A stretch of DNA of 64,000 bases from Halodesulfovibrio marinisediminis DSM 17456 (lineage in GTDB: Bacteria > Desulfobacterota > Desulfovibrionia > Desulfovibrionales > Desulfovibrionaceae). Shown piece by piece: positions 8,166 to 16,413 of the stretch. The notes beneath the pieces were generated by a model, which searched no databases, was not told the DNA's origin, and saw only the letters and a program-made list of their open reading frames with translations. Location of the stretch: NCBI RefSeq assembly GCF_900129975.1, contig NZ_FSRG01000003.1:670997-734996 (forward strand), written 5' to 3'. Every line of letters begins with the position of its first letter. Positions within the stretch are counted from its first letter, which is position 1. Position numbers and translations under genes: made by a program.

Positions 8166-9698
8166 ATGACACCAACCCTTTTGCTGATTCTTGATGGTTG
8201 GGGCATTGCACCCGCAGGTGAAGGAAACGCAGTTTCTCTTGCTAATACGCCGAATCTTAATCGCTTGCTTGCCGAGAATCCAGTGTCACGCCTTGCCTGT
8301 TCCGGTCGTTCTGTTGGACTTCCGGGAGGTTTTATGGGCAACTCTGAAGTTGGACACATGAATATCGGTGCCGGTCGAACTGTCTATCAAGATATGACTC
8401 TTATTGATGTTGCGCTTGAAGATGATAAGTTTCAAAAGAATCTTGTCCTTAACAACGTTATGACATCTGTAAAAGCAAAGGGTGGAACCGTTCATTTAAT
8501 GGGCTTGGTTTCTGATGGTGGTGTTCATAGTCATATCCGCCACTTGTTCGCGCTGCTTGAAATGGCAAAAAAACTTGATGTAGATGTTTGTGTCCATGTT
8601 TTCCTCGATGGTCGTGATACATCTCCAACAAGTGGGTTTGGTTTTGTTACTCAGCTCCAAGAAGCTATTGATCGTATCGGTGCTGGACGTATTGCCTCTA
8701 TTTCCGGTCGCTACTACGCAATGGATCGTGATAAGCGCTGGGATCGCAACCAGCTTGCATGGGATTGCTTTGTTCACGGCAAGGGCAAAACCGCAACTGA
8801 TCCATTAAAGGCTATTCAGGATTCCTATGACGAAGGGATCACGGATGAATTTTTTGTTCCGACTTCAATCATTGAAGAAGGCGGTCAGCCAACTGCAATG
8901 AAAGATGGTGATTCTGTCTTTATGTTCAACTTCAGGGCGGACCGCATGCGTCAGATCGCTCAGGCAATGTGTACTGACGATTTTACTGAATTTGACCGTG
9001 GTGAGTTCCCAAAACTTTCTGCCATTGCTTCAATGACTTGTTACGAGAAACACTTCGGTTTACCTGTAGCATTCTCTAAAGACGATTGTCCTGATCCGCT
9101 TGGTGAAGTCGTAGCAAGGCTTGGTGTGAAGCAACTTCGTATTGCAGAGACTGAAAAGTATGCACACGTGACATATTTCTTTAACTGTGGTCGTGAAGAA
9201 CCTTTTGAGAATGAAGACAGAGTACTTATCAACTCACCGCGTGATGTCGCTACATATGATTTGAAACCGCAGATGAGTGTTGAAGAAGTAACTGAAAAGC
9301 TTATTAACGCTATTAATTCAAAAGAGTACTCATTAATTGTATGTAACTTTGCGAACCTTGATATGGTCGGTCATACAGGCATCATTGACGCAGCAGTCAA
9401 GGCCTGTGAAGTGGTCGATGCTTGTGTTGGTAAAGTGATTGGTGCTGTCCGTGAAAATGGCTATAGAGCACTTATAACAGCAGACCACGGCAACGCAGAA
9501 GAATTATTGAATCTTGAAGGAAAAACTCACACAGCCCATACTACAAACCCTGTACCGGTTGTTCTTGTTGACGAGAATGCTTCATGGAAATTGCGTGAAG
9601 AGGGGATCTTGGGAGATATTTCTCCGACGATTCTTGATATGTGGAATGTTGAGCAGCCTTCTGCTATGACCGGCAGCAGTCTTGTTTGTAAGGATTAG
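8166..9698 (+). CDS. gpmI: 2,3-bisphosphoglycerate-independent phosphoglycerate mutase
   Basis: 510 residues, the normal length of cofactor-independent (Mn2+) phosphoglycerate mutase, which interconverts 3- and 2-phosphoglycerate. The alkaline-phosphatase-fold metal ligands are visible: LILDGWG near residue 10, the phosphoserine nucleophile Ser60 in MGNSEVGH, HLMGLVSDGGVHSH, and TADHGNAEE near the C-terminus with the terminal metal His in THTAHT. AGGAAGACATACC precedes the ATG. It is the central gene of a probable rsfS-gpmI-zinc-ribbon operon that ends at the terminator near 9966. Confidence 0.98.
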   Translation: MTPTLLLILDGWGIAPAGEGNAVSLANTPNLNRLLAENPVSRLACSGRSVGLPGGFMGNSEVGHMNIGAGRTVYQDMTLIDVALEDDKFQKNLVLNNVMTSVKAKGGTVHLMGLVSDGGVHSHIRHLFALLEMAKKLDVDVCVHVFLDGRDTSPTSGFGFVTQLQEAIDRIGAGRIASISGRYYAMDRDKRWDRNQLAWDCFVHGKGKTATDPLKAIQDSYDEGITDEFFVPTSIIEEGGQPTAMKDGDSVFMFNFRADRMRQIAQAMCTDDFTEFDRGEFPKLSAIASMTCYEKHFGLPVAFSKDDCPDPLGEVVARLGVKQLRIAETEKYAHVTYFFNCGREEPFENEDRVLINSPRDVATYDLKPQMSVEEVTEKLINAINSKEYSLIVCNFANLDMVGHTGIIDAAVKACEVVDACVGKVIGAVRENGYRALITADHGNAEELLNLEGKTHTAHTTNPVPVVLVDENASWKLREEGILGDISPTILDMWNVEQPSAMTGSSLVCKD

Positions 9699-9700
9699 TT

Positions 9701-9943
9701 ATGAGTAATTCTAATAAGCCGATTGCGCCAGTTAAGCCGGTAGGCATGGAAGTTATCTTTTTTTACCCATGTCCTCATTGTGGTCGTAAAGTGCCTATTA
9801 TTGGTGCTGTACAGCCTTCAATGGAGCGTTGTGATGCCTGTCAAAATCTTTTTCCGATCGTCCCTGTTGATCGACGAACTTTGCAGTATCTGAAAATTTC
9901 GTTAGCAGATGGCGGAGCAGCAATCGATCCCGATTTTATGTAA
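9701..9943 (+). CDS. Small zinc-ribbon protein, unknown function
   Basis: 80 residues starting 2 bp after the gpmI stop; its ribosome site (AAGGATTAG) lies within the gpmI end, so it is translationally coupled. Four cysteines form two knuckles, CPHCG (about residue 24) and CDACQ (about residue 44), a treble-clef or zinc-ribbon pattern. The N-terminus is proline-rich and the C-terminus is acidic. I know of no assigned function; coupling to gpmI and rsfS hints at a housekeeping role. Confidence 0.82.
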   Translation: MSNSNKPIAPVKPVGMEVIFFYPCPHCGRKVPIIGAVQPSMERCDACQNLFPIVPVDRRTLQYLKISLADGGAAIDPDFM

Positions 9944-9964
9944 CGGCGGATCATTAGTTAATGA

Positions 9965-10008
9965 ACAAAAAAAGCGGAACCTAGAGTACTGGGTTCCGCT
10001 TTTTTTGT
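9965..10008. terminator. Bidirectional terminator between gpmI operon and minus-strand gene
   Basis: Stem AGCGGAACC/GGTTCCGCT with an A run before it and a T run after it, so it can work for both convergent units. Confidence 0.9.
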
Positions 10009-10024
10009 TCTGATTTTAGAAGAA

Positions 10025-10450
10025 TTATTTTTTCGCGCTGTTGTATGCGTCAGTAATTCTGTCTTTAATGTATGCACGCATTTCTGCATCGTCTTCGTCA
10101 AGGTTGAAGCAACATGCATCTTCACCCATCAGGCCACCTGGAACCCAGTCGCCAAGTTCATCTGCATCATTAATCATGTCTGCATAGAAGCAAACAGAAA
10201 GCCAGCGATCTGCTGGGTCATCATCTACAACGTCTACCAAAACAAACAGCTCACGTTCGCTCTGGTTTTCGTGTTTTGCACGCAGGGAAAAGCTTACTCC
10301 AGGTCTACCCTTGAAAGAAAGGCTCAGTCCTTCAAAAGAAAGAAGCAAGTCTTTGTATTCAATAAATGCAGCTTTTGTTTTTGCTTCAGATTCGGTCCAG
10401 TCTTCAAGAAGGGCGTCAAGCGCTTCACGATGAGAATTATCGGTAAACAT
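10025..10450 (-). CDS. Acidic conserved hypothetical protein
   Basis: 141 residues from the ATG at 10450, with TTCAGGAGAGATGT giving a good ribosome site. The protein is strongly acidic, contains no membrane segment or signal peptide, and has a central stretch FVLVDVVDDDPADRWLSVCFYADMI followed by an Asp/Glu-rich loop with CCFNLDEDDAEM. It looks like a soluble cytoplasmic alpha/beta protein. I do not recognise the family. It is monocistronic and convergent with the gpmI operon. Confidence 0.8.
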   Translation of the reverse strand: MFTDNSHREALDALLEDWTESEAKTKAAFIEYKDLLLSFEGLSLSFKGRPGVSFSLRAKHENQSERELFVLVDVVDDDPADRWLSVCFYADMINDADELGDWVPGGLMGEDACCFNLDEDDAEMRAYIKDRITDAYNSAKK

Positions 10451-10958
10451 ACATCTCTCCTGAATAGAGTGTCGTGAAATTAATTACTAAAAGCACTGAA
10501 ATTTCTCACGAGAGGAGGCTGGTGTCAATACTGATCAAGTCATCAAAGAAAGACCTAATAATGCATAAGGTGCGCATTTTAGTGCTAATCTGATAATGAT
10601 AGAAATGAACATTTTGGTTAAATGGCAAGTCGACTATAACAACTTTCTTGTTATAGTTGGAAATATTGATATGGTTAATAAAACAGATAATTATCTTCAT
10701 TTTTTTCAATTTTGAGAAATTTGATTGAACAATTCTGTAAGAAATGAGTAGACATTTTTGTGATCTGAACGTACTTCGAACTTAACGAATGGGAAGTGAA
10801 CGCCTGATGCAGGCAACAGTTTTACAAATTTGAGAGTAAGCATCCCGACGATTGTGCCGAAAATATCGTCTGCTGCTACTGTATTCTTCAAATTGTAATG
10901 TTTATTCTGCTGAAAGGTGCATTCACTGTTGTGTGTTAAATTTAGTCGAGGTGTTGCT
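10451..10958. other. Long AT-rich intergenic region
   Basis: About 500 bp between divergent units. It contains a perfect 10-bp inverted repeat, ACTATAACAA (10633-10642) / TTGTTATAGT (10648-10657), with a 5-nt loop and no following U run. It also holds a possible 45-codon remnant on the minus strand (10706-10843). The promoter of the NSS transporter must lie in its right part. Confidence 0.45.
10706..10843 (-). pseudogene. Possible small ORF or gene remnant
   Basis: A 45-codon frame from ATG 10843 (MLTLKFVKLLPASG, ending SQN) has protein-like composition and codon choice similar to neighbouring genes. The frame stays plausible upstream to a TTG at 10891 (LKNTVAADDIFGTIVG) but lacks a ribosome site. 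It could be a small gene, the tail of a decayed gene, or chance. Low confidence. Confidence 0.25.
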
Positions 10959-12443
10959 ATGGAAAATCGTGAACAGTGGGGATCCCGCGCGGGATTCATT
11001 CTTGCTGCTGTTGGTTCTGCTATTGGCTTGGGTAATATCTGGCGTTTTCCGTACATGGCGTACGAAAACGGCGGTGGTGCATTCTTCATTCCGTACATTT
11101 TTGCACTGCTGACTGCAGGTATCCCGTTTATGATCATGGAATTTGGCCTTGGTCATAAATATAAAGGCTCTGCTCCTAAAGTTCTTGCCGCTGTTAACTC
11201 AAAATACGAATGGCTTGGTTGGGTTCAAATCGTTATCGCAGCAATTATTGCAGTTTACTACGCTGCAGTAATCGGCTGGACAATGAATTACCTTGGCTTT
11301 GCTATTGATGGTGCTTGGGGCACCGATACCAAAGGGTTCTTCTTTGGTGAGTACCTTGGTCTTACTTCTTCCCCGACAGAGCTTGGTGGAATTCGCTGGC
11401 CAATTTTTGGTGCCTGTGCACTGACATGGGGTTTAACATGGCTTGCTTGTAACTCAGGTATCCGCGGTGGTATTGAGCGTGCTTGTAAGATTCTTATTCC
11501 GCTTCTTTTTGCACTGGTACTCGTTTTCATTGGTCGCGTAATTACACTGCCTGGTGCTACTGTAGGTCTTGATTTCCTTTTCACTCCAGACTTTTCTAAG
11601 CTTACAGACTTTGGTGTTTGGGCAGCTGCATATGGTCAGATATTCTTCTCTCTGTCCATTGGCTTCGGTATTATGATCGCTTACTCAAGCTACCTGCCTA
11701 AAAATGCTGATATTTGTAACAACGCAGCGATGACAGTATTCATTAACTGTGGTTTCTCTATGCTTGCCGGTATCATGATCTTCTCTGTTCTTGGCAGCAT
11801 GGCGCATTCTACAGGTCAGGCGGTGTCTGACGTAGCAGGTGCAGGTGTTGGTCTTGCCTTTGTCACCATTCCTGCTGCTATCAACACAATGCCAGCACCA
11901 CTGTTCTTTGGTACTGTATTCTTCCTGTGTCTCACAATGGCTGGCGTAAGTTCCCATATTTCTATTGTAGAAGCGGTTGCTTCTTCCCTGATCGATAAAT
12001 TTGGTGCTTCCCGTCAGAAAGCGGTAACAGTTCTCTGTATTGTCGGATTTTCTCTTACTGCTGTGTTCACCACAGGCGCTGGTTTGTTGATTCTCGATAT
12101 CGTTGACCACTTTATCAACAACATTTGTTTACTCTTTGCAGCTCTCGTTGAAATTGTGCTCATTAGCTGGGTTATTGGACTTGATGAAGTTCGTGAAGAT
12201 GTGAATGCACATTCCGACTTCTCTGTAGGCAAACTTTGGGCATTCAGCCTGCGTATCATTACAGTGCTTGTTCTTGGCTACTCTTTCCTTTCTAGCCTCT
12301 ACAACAAGATTACTGTTCCATACGGTGGGTACCCAATGTCTGACCTTGTGATGTTTGGTTGGTCTATTTTGCCTCTGGCATTTCTGGTTGCAATTTTCCT
12401 CCAGAAAAAGCAGTCACATAAACAATTCCAGCACTACTCTTAA
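10959..12443 (+). CDS. Sodium-dependent NSS/SNF-family transporter (MetP-like large subunit)
   Basis: 494 residues from the ATG at 10959, preceded by GAGGTG. It is a polytopic membrane protein with about 11-12 helices of the neurotransmitter:sodium symporter fold (LeuT type). The hallmark first helix GSAIGLGNIWRFPYMAYENGGG lies at about residues 19-40, with unwound Na+/substrate site GSAIGLGN. Likely substrate is an amino acid. The neighbour 25 bp downstream encodes a 33-residue MetS-like peptide, so this is probably a two-component MetPS-type methionine/alanine importer. Specificity is inferred from that pairing only. Confidence 0.93.
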   Translation: MENREQWGSRAGFILAAVGSAIGLGNIWRFPYMAYENGGGAFFIPYIFALLTAGIPFMIMEFGLGHKYKGSAPKVLAAVNSKYEWLGWVQIVIAAIIAVYYAAVIGWTMNYLGFAIDGAWGTDTKGFFFGEYLGLTSSPTELGGIRWPIFGACALTWGLTWLACNSGIRGGIERACKILIPLLFALVLVFIGRVITLPGATVGLDFLFTPDFSKLTDFGVWAAAYGQIFFSLSIGFGIMIAYSSYLPKNADICNNAAMTVFINCGFSMLAGIMIFSVLGSMAHSTGQAVSDVAGAGVGLAFVTIPAAINTMPAPLFFGTVFFLCLTMAGVSSHISIVEAVASSLIDKFGASRQKAVTVLCIVGFSLTAVFTTGAGLLILDIVDHFINNICLLFAALVEIVLISWVIGLDEVREDVNAHSDFSVGKLWAFSLRIITVLVLGYSFLSSLYNKITVPYGGYPMSDLVMFGWSILPLAFLVAIFLQKKQSHKQFQHYS

Positions 12444-12467
12444 TAGAGAATTTAAGGAGATAATATT

Positions 12468-12569
12468 ATGACTACTTCAGCAATCATCATGATGGTACTC
12501 GGTCTTGGCGTAACTTGGGGCGGCGCAGCATGCTGCATCTCCCTTGCTATCCGCAAACGTGAAATCTAG
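12468..12569 (+). CDS. MetS-like small subunit of NSS transporter (33 aa)
   Basis: A 34-codon gene with a strong ribosome site (TTTAAGGAGATAATATT) and an ATG at 12468. The product begins MTTSAIIMMVLGLGVTWGG and ends with basic RKREI: a single membrane helix with a short positive cytoplasmic tail. This matches the methionine/alanine-import NSS small-subunit family, first described as MetS of Corynebacterium glutamicum, where it is required for transport by MetP. It lies 25 bp after the transporter stop, ahead of a terminator. Confidence 0.85.
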   Translation: MTTSAIIMMVLGLGVTWGGAACCISLAIRKREI

Positions 12570-12590
12570 ACTGAACGATATATACGAATT

Positions 12591-12624
12591 AAAAAGACGC
12601 TGTCTCTGGACAGCGTCTTTTTTT
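12591..12624 (+). terminator. Terminator of the NSS transporter operon
   Basis: Perfect stem AAAAAGACGCTGTC / GACAGCGTCTTTTT with tetraloop TCTG, ending in a T run. Confidence 0.93.
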
Positions 12625-12792
12625 GTTCGCAATAAGGAGAGAGGGTTACCTTACCTAATGAGGGACTGCTTTTGAACTATAGCGGTGAGATGTGAAAGCG
12701 GGTTGAGAACAGTCCATTTGTGTGGGGCAGGGAGGGCCGAGGTCTTTCATTGAGGAGAAAAGAAACGACGCAGCTTAAGGGCTACAGACAAT

Positions 12793-12820
12793 AAAAAACC
12801 TCGCCGAAGCGAGGTTTTTT
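12793..12820. terminator. Terminator of rho
   Basis: Perfect palindromic stem AAAAAACCTCGC / GCGAGGTTTTTT around CGAA. It sits 20 bp past the rho stop and can work in both directions. Confidence 0.9.
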
Positions 12821-12840
12821 ATTGAATACCAAAGTCGTTC

Positions 12841-14265
12841 TTACTTATTCATAGAAAGGAAGAACTCGTTGTTGCTTTTGGTCTTGCGCATTTTGTCGAG
12901 TAAGAAATCCATGCTGTCAATGGTGGACATTGGAGCAAGAATTTTGCGAAGAATCCAAATCTTATTGAGCATTTCAGTACCGAGAAGAAGATCTTCCTTA
13001 CGGGTACCAGTGCGGTTGATATCAATAGCCGGGAAGACGCGTTTTTCAGCGAGATGACGGTCAAGGTAGATATCAAGGTTACCAGTGCCTTTAAACTCTT
13101 CAAAGATTACTTCGTCCATTCTGGAGCCAGTATCAATAAGAGCTGTGGCAATAATGGTTAAGCTGCCGCCTTCCTCAAGATTACGTGCCGCGCCAAAGAA
13201 GCGCTTTGGACGTTGCAGTGCGTTAGCATCCAGACCACCGGAAAGAACGCGACCGGATGAAGGTGTAACTGCGTTGTATGCACGTCCGAGTCGAGTAATA
13301 GAGTCAAGCAGAATAACAACGTCTTTACCGCGTTCTACGAGACGCTTAGCTTTTTCTTGAACCATCTCTGCAACCTGAACGTGGCGCTGGGGAGGTTCAT
13401 CAAAAGTAGAGCTAATAACTTCTGCGTTTTTAACTGTACGCTCCATATCTGTTACTTCTTCAGGGCGCTCATCAATAAGCAGGATGATAAGGCATACATC
13501 CGGGTTGTTTGCATTGATGGAGTTAGCCAGAGACTGAAGAAGAATGGTCTTACCAGTTCGTGGAGGTGCGACAATGAGACCACGCTGTCCACAACCGATA
13601 GGTGCCATCAGATCGATAACTCTGCCGGAAAGATTTTCTTTTCCGTTTTCCATTACGAGCTGACGCTCTGGATAGATAGGAGTGAGGTTGTCGAAAAGGA
13701 CTAAGTTACGGGATTTCTCTGGTGGTTCAAAGCCAATTTCGTTGACTCTGAGGAGGGCAAAGTAGCGTTCGCCTTCTTTGGGAGGTCTAATTTGTCCTGA
13801 AACTACGTCACCTTTACGTAGGCCAAAACGTCTAATCTGAGAAGGAGAAACATAAATATCATCCGGCCCAGGCATGTAGCTGTACATTGGTGAGCGTAGG
13901 AAGCCAAAACCATCTGGAAGGATTTCGAGAACCCCTTCGCCAAAAATAGCACCATTTTGTGCAGCACATTTTTGCAGTAACGCAAAAATTAGTTCCTGCT
14001 TGCGCATATTGCTTGGGTTTTCAATCTCGTATTCCTTCGCAAGCTCCATGAGCTCAGCTGCAGGCTTACGTTTCAGTTCAGAAAGATTGAGACCTTCGCT
14101 TGGATCGGCGTTTGGATCGGGGGTAAATTGAGGCGCTGGGGCTCGTCGGGATTTTTCACCGCGAGGAGCAGCAGGGGTTCTGCGTTTACGGGTCGTAGGA
14201 CGAGTAGCTGTTGTTCTACGAGGTTTTTCCTGCTTCGCTTCTTCGACGTCTTTTTTAGTTGCCAT
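12841..14265 (-). CDS. rho: Transcription termination factor Rho
   Basis: 474 residues, longer than the 419 of E. coli because of a basic, disordered N-terminal extension (about residues 1-58, rich in Arg/Lys/Pro/Thr). It then follows the usual order: Rho-N helices 59-100, cold-shock RNA-binding fold with GFGFLRS at 119-125, P-loop PPRTGKT at 234-240, [12 protein letters not shown] near 263-274, and the Q-loop [17 protein letters not shown]. Rho is a hexameric RNA helicase that ends untranslated transcripts. The ribosome site upstream of the ATG is weak. A 215-bp leader separates it from carD. Confidence 0.98.
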   Translation of the reverse strand: MATKKDVEEAKQEKPRRTTATRPTTRKRRTPAAPRGEKSRRAPAPQFTPDPNADPSEGLNLSELKRKPAAELMELAKEYEIENPSNMRKQELIFALLQKCAAQNGAIFGEGVLEILPDGFGFLRSPMYSYMPGPDDIYVSPSQIRRFGLRKGDVVSGQIRPPKEGERYFALLRVNEIGFEPPEKSRNLVLFDNLTPIYPERQLVMENGKENLSGRVIDLMAPIGCGQRGLIVAPPRTGKTILLQSLANSINANNPDVCLIILLIDERPEEVTDMERTVKNAEVISSTFDEPPQRHVQVAEMVQEKAKRLVERGKDVVILLDSITRLGRAYNAVTPSSGRVLSGGLDANALQRPKRFFGAARNLEEGGSLTIIATALIDTGSRMDEVIFEEFKGTGNLDIYLDRHLAEKRVFPAIDINRTGTRKEDLLLGTEMLNKIWILRKILAPMSTIDSMDFLLDKMRKTKSNNEFFLSMNK

Positions 14266-14300
14266 ATAGACTCAAAGGAAAGGTTTAATTTGAATAGAAC

Positions 14301-14316
14301 ATGTACGTGCGTACAT
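14301..14316. repeat. Near-perfect palindrome in the rho leader
   Basis: ATGTACGTGCGTACAT: arms ATGTACG and CGTACAT pair exactly around two bases. It lies 36 bp upstream of the rho start codon and could be an operator or an RNA hairpin in the leader, where autoregulation of rho would act. The leader (14266-14480) holds no other clear element. Confidence 0.45.
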
Positions 14317-14480
14317 AGAAAAGCTATGAGACATAGCCGATGACATAGTTAGGGAAGTATATGCGTCCCCCGACGGAAGGACAAAGACGTTGAGCAGTGT
14401 CAATTAGGGGGACTGAAGAAAACGTGTAACGTATCTAGAAGAAAATAGCTTATCAGGAAAAAAATGACAAGAAAGTGTGA

Positions 14481-14990
14481 CTATTTTTTTTCCTGTGCAG
14501 CGATTACATCTGCAAACATTTCTTCAATTTGTTCTTGAACAGCTTCTTGGGTACGGTCAGTTGCGTGAGCAATTTCAAGGGTAATAAGACCCATTGCCTG
14601 CTCCAGCAAGCGACGCTCACCGAATGAAAGTTCTTTATCTTTACCGATAAGAAGGAGTTCCTTAAGAACGTACGCAACGTCTTCAAGAGCACCACTTTTC
14701 AGTTTATCGGAATATTCACGATAACGACGGTTCCAGTTTTGACCGGTGTAACCAGTGAAGCCAGAACGGTCATCAAGAGATTTAAGAAGATCAAGACCTT
14801 CTTCATGGGTACACAACGGACGTAATACGTTGCCAGCAGTGACAACTGGTACCATGAGGGTCACATTGTTGCTCAGTATCCGGATGAAGTAGAATTCAGC
14901 CTCGGTACCGCCAACAGTCTGAGTCTCGATTCTTTCTACTTTGCCTACACCCTGAGCTGGGTATACTACTAATTGATCCTGAGCGAACAC
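14481..14990 (-). CDS. carD: CarD-family transcription regulator
   Basis: 169 residues starting at GTG 14990, supported by GGAGACTCGCT. The N-terminal RNA-polymerase-interacting domain shows the CarD/TRCF pattern VVYPAQGVGKVERIE, followed by FYFIRILSNNVTLMVPV; the C-terminal half is helical (YREYSDKLKSG, LLIGKDKELSFGERRLLEQA). CarD proteins stabilise open complexes, notably at ribosomal RNA promoters. Position between rho and pth is typical of Desulfovibrionaceae as I recall it. An inverted repeat at 15013-15031 lies just upstream. Confidence 0.94.
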   Translation of the reverse strand: MFAQDQLVVYPAQGVGKVERIETQTVGGTEAEFYFIRILSNNVTLMVPVVTAGNVLRPLCTHEEGLDLLKSLDDRSGFTGYTGQNWNRRYREYSDKLKSGALEDVAYVLKELLLIGKDKELSFGERRLLEQAMGLITLEIAHATDRTQEAVQEQIEEMFADVIAAQEKK

Positions 14991-15012
14991 AGCGAGTCTC
15001 CTTGCAATATCT

Positions 15013-15031
15013 GCGTTACATCATGTAACGC
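15013..15031. repeat. Inverted repeat upstream of carD
   Basis: GCGTTACA / TGTAACGC around TCA, 23 bp upstream of the carD GTG and 56 bp past the pth stop. There is no U run on either strand, so it may be an operator or a processed hairpin rather than a terminator. Confidence 0.5.
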
Positions 15032-15086
15032 GAATCACACTCTAACGCAAAGTGCACTAAGAGTCTATGGTTATCTAATCGAAGAA

Positions 15087-15692
15087 TTAGGGAAGTTTAA
15101 AGGCGTTGGTTACTTTGACAGCTTCATCAAAGCCGGATGTAACAAACGCTTCAATACCTTTTCGGGCACCTTCAAGAACCATTTCAACATCAGCGAGTTC
15201 TGATTTTGTGAAACGGTTGAGAACGTAGTTGGATACGGAACCATGTTCTGGTTTGCCGATACCAAGACGCATGCGATTAAAATTGCGGCTCCCGAGGTGT
15301 TGTTCAATGGAGCGTAGACCATTGTGACCTGCGTGACCGCCACCAATTTTAAACTTCATTCGTCCAAGTGGTAAATCTAATTCGTCATGCAATACAACGA
15401 CCTGTTCTGGTTTGATGTCGAAATATTTACATGCATGACCAACTGCTTCACCAGAAAGGTTCATGTAGGTCATTGGCTTAATGATGAGCCAAAAATTACG
15501 GGATGTGCCTATTCTGCATTTCCATGCATCATATTTTTTCTTTCCGATAGAAAGAGGGGAGCATGCATCTGGTGAAAAACGCTGCGCATCTTCCAGCAGA
15601 TAGTCAGCAACCATGAAACCGAGGTTGTGCCGGGTACTTTCGTACTCTTTACCCGGATTTCCTAATCCAACGATTACTCCGGAAATATTCAT
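15087..15692 (-). CDS. pth: Peptidyl-tRNA hydrolase
   Basis: 201 residues from the ATG at 15692 (MNISGVIVGLGNPG), with AGGATAGCT as ribosome site. It recycles peptidyl-tRNAs by cleaving the ester bond. Conserved residues are in place: Asn11 in GLGNPG, catalytic His22 in TRHNLGF, Asp103 in LHDELDLP and the GGGHAGHNGL loop at about 117-126. It lies 81 bp downstream of rplY, with a hairpin between, as in many bacteria where L25/Ctc and Pth adjoin. Confidence 0.97.
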   Translation of the reverse strand: MNISGVIVGLGNPGKEYESTRHNLGFMVADYLLEDAQRFSPDACSPLSIGKKKYDAWKCRIGTSRNFWLIIKPMTYMNLSGEAVGHACKYFDIKPEQVVVLHDELDLPLGRMKFKIGGGHAGHNGLRSIEQHLGSRNFNRMRLGIGKPEHGSVSNYVLNRFTKSELADVEMVLEGARKGIEAFVTSGFDEAVKVTNAFKLP

Positions 15693-15727
15693 AGCTATCC
15701 TGTTACGTGAATCCAATAAAAGCAAAT

Positions 15728-15751
15728 GGCCTCATGCCAAAGCATGAGGCC
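15728..15751 (-). terminator. Hairpin between rplY and pth, probable attenuating terminator
   Basis: Perfect 10-bp stem GGCCTCATGC / GCATGAGGCC. Read on the minus strand it is followed by ATTTGCTTTTA, a poor U tract, so termination may be partial with read-through into pth. Confidence 0.65.
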
Positions 15752-15773
15752 AACGATTTCACTAGGAATTCGC

Positions 15774-16355
15774 TTATTCAGCTTCTGCTGCTTTAGCAGA
15801 ACCACGACCAGGTACTACTGCGAGTACTTTGAAGTCGTCGTCGTAGTAAGCAGAAACGTTTTCTGGAAGCTCGATTTCGCTAACTTTAACAAAAGTGTTG
15901 ATATCAAAGTCAGTGATATCAACAACAACTTCGTTAGGAATATCTGCAGGCTTAGCAGAAACGGTAATTACCTGACGGTACTCTTCAAGACGGCCACCGA
16001 GTTTAACACCCTTAGAGGAACCGGTGATGCGAACTGGAATTTTGATGCGGAGTTCTTTTTCTGCATCAACACCGTAGAAGTCAACATGCTGGAGACGGTT
16101 TTTGAACGGATGGCGCTCAAGTTTCCAGATGAGACAATCTTTAACTTCGCCGTCAATATCGAGAGCGATAACGTTGGTAAGGCCAGCTTTTTCGTAAAGT
16201 TTTACGAGAGGCATTTCATCCATCTGTACAGGGATGTTTTCGCCGGTAGTGCTGTAGAAGATACCAGGAACTTTAGCTTCAACACGAAGTTTACGGTTAG
16301 CGCCTTTACCAAGACCTTCACGCTTAGTTACGGAAAAAGTGATTTTTTCAGACAT
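15774..16355 (-). CDS. rplY: 50S ribosomal protein L25/Ctc
   Basis: 193 residues, the long (Ctc/TL5-type) form. The N-terminal 5S rRNA-binding domain (KREGLGKGANRKLRVEAKVPG to about residue 95) is followed by the C-terminal beta domain (PVRITGSSKGVKLGG, VDITDFDINTF) and an Ala-rich tail. It binds 5S rRNA in the 50S central protuberance. AAGGAGTCATTTAA precedes the ATG at 16355. It follows prs in the prs-rplY-pth order common in bacteria. Confidence 0.97.
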   Translation of the reverse strand: MSEKITFSVTKREGLGKGANRKLRVEAKVPGIFYSTTGENIPVQMDEMPLVKLYEKAGLTNVIALDIDGEVKDCLIWKLERHPFKNRLQHVDFYGVDAEKELRIKIPVRITGSSKGVKLGGRLEEYRQVITVSAKPADIPNEVVVDITDFDINTFVKVSEIELPENVSAYYDDDFKVLAVVPGRGSAKAAEAE

Positions 16356-16413
16356 TTAAATGACTCCTTAAAGTTTCCACCACGAGGTTTTTCACTCGCT
16401 GCAGACGCGCTCT

